64,000 nucleotides of DNA, from NCBI GenBank assembly GCA_030428255.1, contig JAUIBT010000001.1:62001-126000 (forward strand). Reading direction: 5' to 3'. Below, piece after piece: positions 58,541 through 64,000 of the stretch. Within the stretch, counting starts at the first letter, position 1, and every line of letters starts with the position of its first letter. Made by a program: the position numbers and the translations under genes. The stretch is from Alphaproteobacteria bacterium (GTDB lineage Bacteria; Pseudomonadota; Alphaproteobacteria; UBA7985; JAUIBT01). The notes under the pieces are model-generated. The model saw only the letters and a program-made list of their open reading frames with translations, searched no databases and was not told the origin of the DNA.

Positions 58541-59608
58541 ATGAAAGCCATTGCTGTTCTGGGGCTTGGCAAGGTGGGAACACTTGCCGCTGAACTGCTC
58601 AATGCTTGCGGATTTGAGGTCACCGGATATGACGCCGCCGCCCATCCTCGCGACCTGCCCTTTCGTGTGCAATGCATCGACGTTGCGGACTATGACGCGC
58701 TGGCACGTGCTTTGGCTTCCGCCGATGGTGTGCTGTCCTGCTTGCCATACCATCTGAACACCGGCGTAGCCAAAGCCGCTCACACTGCGGGCATTCACTA
58801 TTTCGATCTGACCGAAGACGTGCCGACGACCAAGGCCATCATAGAGCTTTCCAAGACCTCCAAGGGCCTCATGGCTCCGCAATGCGGTTTGGCTCCGGGA
58901 TTTGTCGGGATCGTGGGTGCAAGCCTGATTTCGCAATTCGATGACTGCCGCTCCTGCAAGATGCGGGTGGGCGCCCTACCCCAGCACCCTACGGGGCTGA
59001 TGGGCTACTCCTTCAACTGGTCGCCTGAGGGCGTCGTTAACGAATACCTGAACGATTGCGAAGTGATCGAGGACGGCCAGATCAAATGGGTTTCGGCCAT
59101 GGAGTGGCTGGAAAAGCTGTTCATTGGCGGCACTGAGCTGGAGGCCTTCACCACCTCGGGCGGGTTGGGCACTATGTGCGAGACCTACAAGGACAGCGTA
59201 CCGAACATGGACTATAAGACCATGCGCTATCCCGGGCACGTGAAGCTGATGAACTTCTTTTTCCACGAGCTTTTGATGCGCGAACGGCACGAGGAAGCCG
59301 GACAGATCCTGGTCAATGCTAAGCCGCCGGTTGACGATGATGTCGTCTATGTCCACGTCTCCGCCGAGGGCAAAATTTCGGGCCGTCTGTTCCGCCGCGA
59401 GTTTGTCCGCGCCTATTATCCCATCAAAATCGCCGGGCTTGAGCGCACCGCCATTGCTTGGACCACCGCTTCGTCGGTCGTCGCGGTCATTGAAATGGTG
59501 CGCGACGGCCTCTTGCCTCGGCAGGGGTTTTTGAAGCAAGAAGACATCCCGCTTGAAGGCTTTTTGCGGACCCGAACCGGGGCCTCTTACAACGCCGGGC
59601 AGGTCTAA
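58541..59608 (+). CDS. Saccharopine-dehydrogenase-like NAD(P) oxidoreductase
   Basis: A 355-residue protein with an N-terminal Rossmann motif (VLGLGKVGTLAAELL, residues 5-19) and the saccharopine-dehydrogenase-type second region: CLPYHLNTGVAKAAHTAGIHYFDLTED, then GLAPGFVGIVG, and a C-terminal domain with AYYPIKIAGLERTAIAWTTASS. The family includes lysine 6-dehydrogenase and carboxynorspermidine dehydrogenase. The ATG at 58541 follows a GGGAAGA site; the ATG at 58517 is less likely. It is followed 35 bp later by an M20 hydrolase gene, so the two may act on an amino acid or its acylated derivative. Confidence 0.8.
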   Translation: MKAIAVLGLGKVGTLAAELLNACGFEVTGYDAAAHPRDLPFRVQCIDVADYDALARALASADGVLSCLPYHLNTGVAKAAHTAGIHYFDLTEDVPTTKAIIELSKTSKGLMAPQCGLAPGFVGIVGASLISQFDDCRSCKMRVGALPQHPTGLMGYSFNWSPEGVVNEYLNDCEVIEDGQIKWVSAMEWLEKLFIGGTELEAFTTSGGLGTMCETYKDSVPNMDYKTMRYPGHVKLMNFFFHELLMRERHEEAGQILVNAKPPVDDDVVYVHVSAEGKISGRLFRREFVRAYYPIKIAGLERTAIAWTTASSVVAVIEMVRDGLLPRQGFLKQEDIPLEGFLRTRTGASYNAGQV

Positions 59609-59643
59609 TAGGCGCTTGGCTGCAGGCGCAAAACGGAGCCCCC

Positions 59644-60804
59644 ATGATGGACACTGACCAACTCCAGCGCGACATGACCACTTGGCGACGCGACTTTCAC
59701 CGCCATCCCGAATTTGGCTTTGACGAGACGCGAACCGCAGCCATTGTCGCTGACCTTTTGCGCGATTTTGGTTTAGAGGTCAGCGAAGGCGTTGGTGGAA
59801 CCGGCGTTGTCGGGACGCTGCGCCGCGGGCAATCGAACCGCGCCATCGCTTTGCGCGCTGATATGGATGCACTTCGGATCACCGAAGATAGCACGCTGGA
59901 CTATGCCTCCAGCACTCCTGGAATCATGCATGCCTGTGGCCACGACGGGCACACGGCCATGTTGCTCGGAGCTGCCAAGGTGCTGGCAGAAGAAGGCGGC
60001 TTTGACGGTACGCTACACTTCATCTTTCAGCCCGCCGAAGAGTGGGGGAAAGGGGCTTTGGCCATGCTGAGTGATGGCCTGATGGAGCGCTTCGCCTTCG
60101 ATGAGATCTATGGCATCCACAACATGCCGGGCTTGGAAGTGGGGCAGTTTCGCACCAAACCGGGCGCTTTCATGTCGGCCGAAGATACCTTTGAGATTAC
60201 GCTCAAGGGTAGCGGCGGCCATGCCTCGCGTCCCAATTGGACCCGCGAAGTTCTGGTCGCGGCCTGTGCCACGGTCATGAACCTGCAAACCATCGTCGCG
60301 CGCCGCTTGAGCCCCACGGACACCGCCGTGGTCTCGGTCACGGAGTTGATCACCGACGGTACCCGCAACGCCCTGCCCGGAACCGCACGCATCCTTGGCG
60401 ATTGCCGCAGCTTTGATCCGGCCGTGTCAGCCGATATCGAGGCCCAAATGCGTCGCATCGTTCGAGGCACGGCAGAGGCCTATGACCTTGCAGCCGAGCT
60501 GAGTTATAGCCGTGACTTCGTGCCGACCGTTAACGACCCCGCCTTGGCTGACGAGGCCCTGGCTGTCGCGCAAGAGCTGTTCGACCCCGACCAAGCCGCT
60601 ATGTTGGACCAACCCGGAGCAGGCTCAGAGGACTTCGCCCGCTTTTTGGAACACGTGCCCGGCTGCTTTGTCTATTTGGGCAACGGGCTGGGCTCCAAGC
60701 CTTTGCACCACCCCGGCTATAATTTCGATGACGCTGGCTTGCTCTACGGCTTGCGCTTTCACGTTGGCATAGCGCGCCGCCGCCTCGCCCCGCTCGCTGA
60801 GTGA
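59644..60804 (+). CDS. M20-family amidohydrolase (hippurate hydrolase-like)
   Basis: A 386-residue metal-dependent amidase. Metal ligands are in MHACGHDGHTAMLLG (Cys98, His100, Asp101), QPAEEWGKGA (catalytic Glu132 or Glu133) and the later GSGGHASRPNW and GSEDFARF segments. Such enzymes remove acyl groups from N-acyl amino acids (hippurate, N-acetyl amino acids, indole conjugates) in the cytoplasm. It starts with two ATGs (59644 and 59647) behind a GGAG site. It is in line with the oxidoreductase before it, so deacylation followed by dehydrogenation of an amino acid is plausible. Confidence 0.88.
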   Translation: MMDTDQLQRDMTTWRRDFHRHPEFGFDETRTAAIVADLLRDFGLEVSEGVGGTGVVGTLRRGQSNRAIALRADMDALRITEDSTLDYASSTPGIMHACGHDGHTAMLLGAAKVLAEEGGFDGTLHFIFQPAEEWGKGALAMLSDGLMERFAFDEIYGIHNMPGLEVGQFRTKPGAFMSAEDTFEITLKGSGGHASRPNWTREVLVAACATVMNLQTIVARRLSPTDTAVVSVTELITDGTRNALPGTARILGDCRSFDPAVSADIEAQMRRIVRGTAEAYDLAAELSYSRDFVPTVNDPALADEALAVAQELFDPDQAAMLDQPGAGSEDFARFLEHVPGCFVYLGNGLGSKPLHHPGYNFDDAGLLYGLRFHVGIARRRLAPLAE

Positions 60805-60918
60805 TCTTTGTCGATTTGAAGCTTGCTGGATCGCTTGACAGCGCAGAGACTTTAGCAACACTTACAAAAAACTGACCATGGGTCAGCAAATTGCAAGCAA
60901 AAGCACCACAAGGCATTC

Positions 60919-61896
60919 ATGTCCATTCGACTGCTTCGAACACTGATAGCGGTTGCCGACCACCGCACCTTCAGCGCCGCCGCAGATGCCGTGTTCATCA
61001 CGCACGCTGCCGTGAGCCAGCAGATGCGTGCCCTTGAACGCGACTTGGGGATCGCCTTGTTTGATCGCAGCCACCGCACACCCGAACTCACGCCCATTGG
61101 TCGCGCCATCGTGGCCCGTGCGCGCGTGTTGGTAAAGGACTATGACGACTTGGTGCCCTCGGTGCTGGGTGACGATGGTTTGCGTGGAGAGGTGGTGCTG
61201 GGCGCCGTGCCCACGACGCTGATCGGACTTGCCCCGCTGTCCATGTCAATTCTGCGCAGCCGCTATCCGCATCTGCGGGTCCGCATCTTACCGGCCCTGA
61301 CTTCCGCGCTACTTTCGGGTCTGGAGCGCGGCACTTACGACGTCGCCTTGGTGTCAAAGCCAGTGGTGATGCCAAGCGGTTTGTCCTTCCTTGAGATCGC
61401 CGAGGAGCCGCTGCATCTGATCACCAGCGACGCGGTCGCGCTTGACGATCCAGTCGCGATCCTCAGCAGCCAGCCTTTCATTCGCTTCAACCGCGATGCC
61501 GTGGTTGGCACCTTGATCGAAAGCTGGCTGCAACGTAAGAACATCAAGGTCAGCGAGACCATGGAGCTTGAGAACCTAGAGGCAATTTCAAGCATGGTTC
61601 ATGCCAACCTGGGCGTTTCCGTGGTACCCCGCTCCTGCGTGGCCAGCACCTATGCCCTGCCGCTGCGCTGCTTGCCCTTGGGACCCGATGCGCCACTGCG
61701 AAGCCTTGGGCTCGCCTTTCCCAAACAGCACTCCAAGCAACGGGTCATCGAGGAGGTTCATGCCGCCTTGTTGAGCGCCGTGGCAGACAATCCACCCATC
61801 TCTAGGCCGCCGCACGGCTATGCCCGACGCCACTGCCTGCTGATCGGCCGGTCGCTGGGGCTGGGTTTGGGCGTCATCGCGCGGGCTAGAGGCTGA
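60919..61896 (+). CDS. LysR-family transcriptional regulator
   Basis: A 325-residue protein with an N-terminal helix-turn-helix (MSIRLLRTLIAVADHRTFSAAADAVFITHAAVSQQMRALERDLGIALFDR) and a periplasmic-binding-type effector domain. The C-terminal 30 residues (RPPHGYARRHCLLIGRSL) extend beyond the usual fold. It is transcribed in the same direction as the oxidoreductase and M20 genes and is convergent with the ThDP gene, whose end it overlaps by 11 nt. The target may be either neighbour group; no LysR box was securely identified. Confidence 0.88.
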   Translation: MSIRLLRTLIAVADHRTFSAAADAVFITHAAVSQQMRALERDLGIALFDRSHRTPELTPIGRAIVARARVLVKDYDDLVPSVLGDDGLRGEVVLGAVPTTLIGLAPLSMSILRSRYPHLRVRILPALTSALLSGLERGTYDVALVSKPVVMPSGLSFLEIAEEPLHLITSDAVALDDPVAILSSQPFIRFNRDAVVGTLIESWLQRKNIKVSETMELENLEAISSMVHANLGVSVVPRSCVASTYALPLRCLPLGPDAPLRSLGLAFPKQHSKQRVIEEVHAALLSAVADNPPISRPPHGYARRHCLLIGRSLGLGLGVIARARG

Positions 61897-63457
61897 CCGA
61901 CGGCGCGGGTTGGCCATCGATCCGCACGTTGATGCAAGCGGGCTTGCCCGAAGCAAGGGCGCGCTGCAAGGCCTGCGGCAGTGCCGCGAGTTCCGTGACC
62001 TCAGCACCAAAGCCGCCCAGTGCGACAACCGCCTCGTGATAGTGCGCCTCACTCAGCGCACAGCCGTGGCTGCGGTCGGCACCAAATTCGCGGATCTGGA
62101 TTTGGTGTTCCGCGTTCCAGCGCAGATCGTTGCCGATGATGGCAACGAAGGGCAAGTTTTCACGCACGGCGGTTTCAAATTCGGCCAAGTGGAAGCCCGC
62201 CGTGCCATCGCCCATCATCGCAATGACGGTGGCATGTGGGTCAGCCGCGCGCGCGGCCATGGCATAGGCAATACCGCCGCCAATCGCGCCCGAAACGCCG
62301 TTGATAACCCGCCGCTTGGCAGACAACCCCGCCTGCGCCCATTGGCCGATCTCGCCGCCATCACAGATCAAAATCGGCCTCTCTAGTCCGTCGAGAACCT
62401 CTTGCACCACGGCACAAAGGCCCGATGGATGGATTGGCCTGTTGGCGAGCTGAACGGCAGTGCGCCGTTGGATCGCCGCGCTTACCCGGCGCTGCCAGTC
62501 GCTTTGGCTTTGCGCTGTGGATGCGCCGGCCAGCGCGTTGGCAACCCCGATAGGATCGGCGACCAAACTGAAGGTGAGGCGCTGCTTGCAATTGCGTTGG
62601 CCCCGCTCCTGCTCCTTGGGGTCAGCGTTGACCAAGCTCCAGTCAGCCGCTGGCGCAACCGCGCCAAATTGCAGCGTAAAGTCCAAAGGCTTGCCCAACA
62701 ACAAGACCCGATCGGCCTCCGCCAGCACAGCCGACACAGCGCCCAGCGAGGGATCTTTTGCTCCCCTCGGGCTTTCGCTTGCAAACACCGCTGCGCCGGT
62801 GGCCTGTGCCAATCGCGCGGCAAGGCCAGGCTGGCGGGTGGCGTTCAGCGCTGGTCCGAGCACGACCACAGAGCGTTGCCCAGCAGCCAACCAAGCGCCC
62901 AAGGCTTTGACATCGACCGGGCCAGGCGCGAGCGCTTCAGCCTGTGCCACAGCGTCAGTTGCCGCCGTCAAGACATCAGCGGGCAGCGAGACATGCACCG
63001 GCCCTGGCCTTCCTGAGGCTGCGAGCCTCATGGCCTGGTGGATCACGCCCGACAGCTCATCGGCTGAGGTCGCCCGCACCGACCACTTGGTCACCGACTG
63101 GGTGAGTGCCACCTGGTCCATTTCCTGAAATGCGCCCTGCCCGTCGCGCCCCACCGGGCTGTCCCCGCTCAGCAGCAGTATGGGCGAGTCTGAGGCTCGC
63201 GCGGTCAACAAAGGCCCGATGGCATTGCACAGCCCCGCCCCCGCCGTCACCAGTGCGACGCCAACCTGACCGGTTAGTTGCGCATAGGCTTCGGCCATAT
63301 AGACCGCCGCCGCCTCGTGCCGTGTATGATAGAGCCGGATGCCGACCTCTAAGCTGGCGTCAAACAGCGGCATGATCTGGTTGCCCGACAGGGCGAAGAT
63401 GTCGCGCACGCCCCGTTCAGCTAGGGCCTGCATCACGCGATCACAGCCTCGGTTCAT
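61886..63457 (-). CDS. Thiamine-diphosphate-dependent enzyme, acetolactate-synthase-like
   Basis: A 523-residue ThDP enzyme with the full three-domain layout. Catalytic Glu48 is in YHTRHEAAAVYMAEAYA. A central cofactor-like domain covers about 180-330. The ThDP-magnesium motif is MGDGTAGFHLAEFETA with Asp444 later (GDG 416-418, ND 443-444). It resembles acetolactate synthase large-subunit-like or decarboxylase proteins (benzoylformate or oxalyl type). It is shorter than, and not clearly matching, sulfoacetaldehyde acetyltransferase (about 590 residues). Its start overlaps the stop of the sulfite-oxidase-like gene (ATGA), so the two are one operon. The reaction is not known. Confidence 0.8.
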   Translation of the reverse strand: MNRGCDRVMQALAERGVRDIFALSGNQIMPLFDASLEVGIRLYHTRHEAAAVYMAEAYAQLTGQVGVALVTAGAGLCNAIGPLLTARASDSPILLLSGDSPVGRDGQGAFQEMDQVALTQSVTKWSVRATSADELSGVIHQAMRLAASGRPGPVHVSLPADVLTAATDAVAQAEALAPGPVDVKALGAWLAAGQRSVVVLGPALNATRQPGLAARLAQATGAAVFASESPRGAKDPSLGAVSAVLAEADRVLLLGKPLDFTLQFGAVAPAADWSLVNADPKEQERGQRNCKQRLTFSLVADPIGVANALAGASTAQSQSDWQRRVSAAIQRRTAVQLANRPIHPSGLCAVVQEVLDGLERPILICDGGEIGQWAQAGLSAKRRVINGVSGAIGGGIAYAMAARAADPHATVIAMMGDGTAGFHLAEFETAVRENLPFVAIIGNDLRWNAEHQIQIREFGADRSHGCALSEAHYHEAVVALGGFGAEVTELAALPQALQRALASGKPACINVRIDGQPAPSVSL

Positions 63458-64000
63458 CAGGGTTTCTCCACGACATAGAGCCGAACACGATGAACGGCGT
63501 TATTGGCAAATCCGGCCAAGTCAAAGGGCGCTTCCAAGGGCTGAACCTGGCCGTTCGCGTCGGTTGCACGGCAGGCCAAATCATAGACGCCAGGCTTTGG
63601 GTGCCAGTCAAAACGCCAGCCCGTCCAGGCATAATGATCTTGGCGGCCGGTCAGCTCGGCTTGATGCCAGGCCTCGCCGGTCCACACCTCGACCGACTGG
63701 ATCGCTGCGCCGCCACCCGACCAAGCGCGCCCCTCAATCGTCACAGCGCCTTCTTGCATCCAACGCTGGCGCGTCACCCAATCGGGCACGCCAGGCGGCT
63801 TCATCAAGGACTTAACCCGCATGGTGGTAACTGGCCTGCCGGGGTCCTCAGCGTTGGCACGATAGCGATAAGTCTGGACCTGCTGGAAGCCTTGATAGCG
63901 CTGTGTCAGCGCCTCGATCCGGGTCAGCCATTTGACCGAGGCCATGCCGTACCAACCAGGCACAATGATGCGCAGCGGCGCGCCATGTTGCGGCAGTAAG
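63457..64000 (-). CDS. Sulfite-oxidase-family molybdenum enzyme, 3' part only
   Basis: The coding region continues past the right edge; about 180 C-terminal residues are visible. The sequence at the edge reads LLPQHGAPLRIIVPGWYGMASVKWLTRIE, the end of the molybdopterin-binding domain in sulfite oxidases. It is followed by a Mo-co dimerisation beta-sandwich (TIEGRAWSGGGAAIQSVEVWTGEAWHQAEL, YAWTGWRFDWHPKPGVYDLACRATDANG). Family members oxidise sulfite to sulfate or reduce S/N-oxides. It overlaps the ThDP gene by one codon. A sulfite-detoxifying role would fit sulfonate breakdown, but the link is an inference from distance and family. Confidence 0.8.
   Translation of the reverse strand, partial: LLPQHGAPLRIIVPGWYGMASVKWLTRIEALTQRYQGFQQVQTYRYRANAEDPGRPVTTMRVKSLMKPPGVPDWVTRQRWMQEGAVTIEGRAWSGGGAAIQSVEVWTGEAWHQAELTGRQDHYAWTGWRFDWHPKPGVYDLACRATDANGQVQPLEAPFDLAGFANNAVHRVRLYVVEKP

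Noticed and set aside
61886-63457. Sulfoacetaldehyde acetyltransferase (xsc) or sulfopyruvate decarboxylase
   Set aside because: Length and N-terminal motifs are not those of Xsc, and it is a full-length single chain unlike ComD/ComE; kept as an unassigned ThDP enzyme.
1-64000. CRISPR arrays, insertion sequences, prophage or integrase genes
   Set aside because: No spaced direct repeats, transposase or integrase motifs, or phage structural genes were seen anywhere in the window.

Overview
The window looks like a chromosomal segment of an alphaproteobacterium. It is GC-rich, almost fully coding, and has many genes overlapping by the ATGA pattern. Gene content fits too: TRAP transporters, a narR-narK-narGHJI layout as in Paracoccus-type bacteria, a DmdC-like acyl-CoA dehydrogenase and a CUT1 sugar ABC importer. 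I cannot name the order or genus. I found no insertion sequence, phage, CRISPR array or rRNA. There is one tRNA (Asn-GTT).

Region 1 (about 0.2-14.4 kb, + strand) is a catabolic cluster: DeoR-family regulator, tripartite TRAP importer, MauG-like diheme peroxidase, PfkB kinase, LacD/YihT-type aldolase, FucI-like isomerase, Gfo/Idh/MocA protein, mutarotase, GabD-like aldehyde dehydrogenase and a hydroxyacid dehydrogenase resembling (S)-sulfolactate dehydrogenase SlcC. Together these match the steps of an isomerase/kinase/aldolase route for sulfoquinovose (sulfo-EMP2 type). NAD-dependent glycoside cleavage would come at the front, and oxidation of sulfolactaldehyde through sulfolactate to sulfopyruvate at the end. 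The DeoR regulator, PfkB kinase, aldolase and mutarotase parallel E. coli yihW, yihV, yihT and yihR. No desulfonating enzyme was recognised in the window. The substrate is an inference from gene families and order.

Region 2 (14.4-24.8 kb) is mixed: an alpha/beta hydrolase, small secreted proteins, cyclopropane fatty acid synthase, a membrane acyltransferase, an acyl-CoA dehydrogenase, and an 870-residue protein joining two cyclic-nucleotide-binding-like domains, a degenerate acyltransferase-like segment and an SGNH hydrolase.

Region 3 (24.8-40.3 kb) is a second catabolic locus that I cannot match to a described pathway. It has a divergent promoter with two LacI-type operators, a CUT1 sugar ABC importer, four SnoaL/NTF2-like proteins (three apparently with tandem domains), an HpsN/HisD-family dehydrogenase, an SDR dehydrogenase, a COG3618 lactonase-type amidohydrolase, a double cupin, a MetE-catalytic-domain protein with its zinc ligands intact, an alpha/beta hydrolase and its own LacI regulator. 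It is the best candidate for an undescribed pathway.

Region 4 (40.3-45.0 kb) holds an autotransporter with an AT-richer passenger, an 830-bp stretch with two DnaA-box-like sequences, tRNA-Asn, a membrane-anchored LuxR-type protein and a PepSY-like protein with a His/Asp-rich tail.

Region 5 (44.5-57.8 kb, mostly - strand) is nitrate respiration: narK1, narK2, narGHJI, then a PpiC isomerase, hemerythrin-like protein, beta-carbonic anhydrase and DUF2478 protein. Divergent from it is a cysteine-cluster-free Crp/Fnr regulator (NarR type), with FNR-like boxes in the shared promoter region.

Region 6 (57.9-64 kb) has a DUF2892 protein, a saccharopine-dehydrogenase-like oxidoreductase, an M20 amidohydrolase, a LysR regulator, a ThDP enzyme and the 3' part of a sulfite-oxidase-family gene that runs off the right edge.
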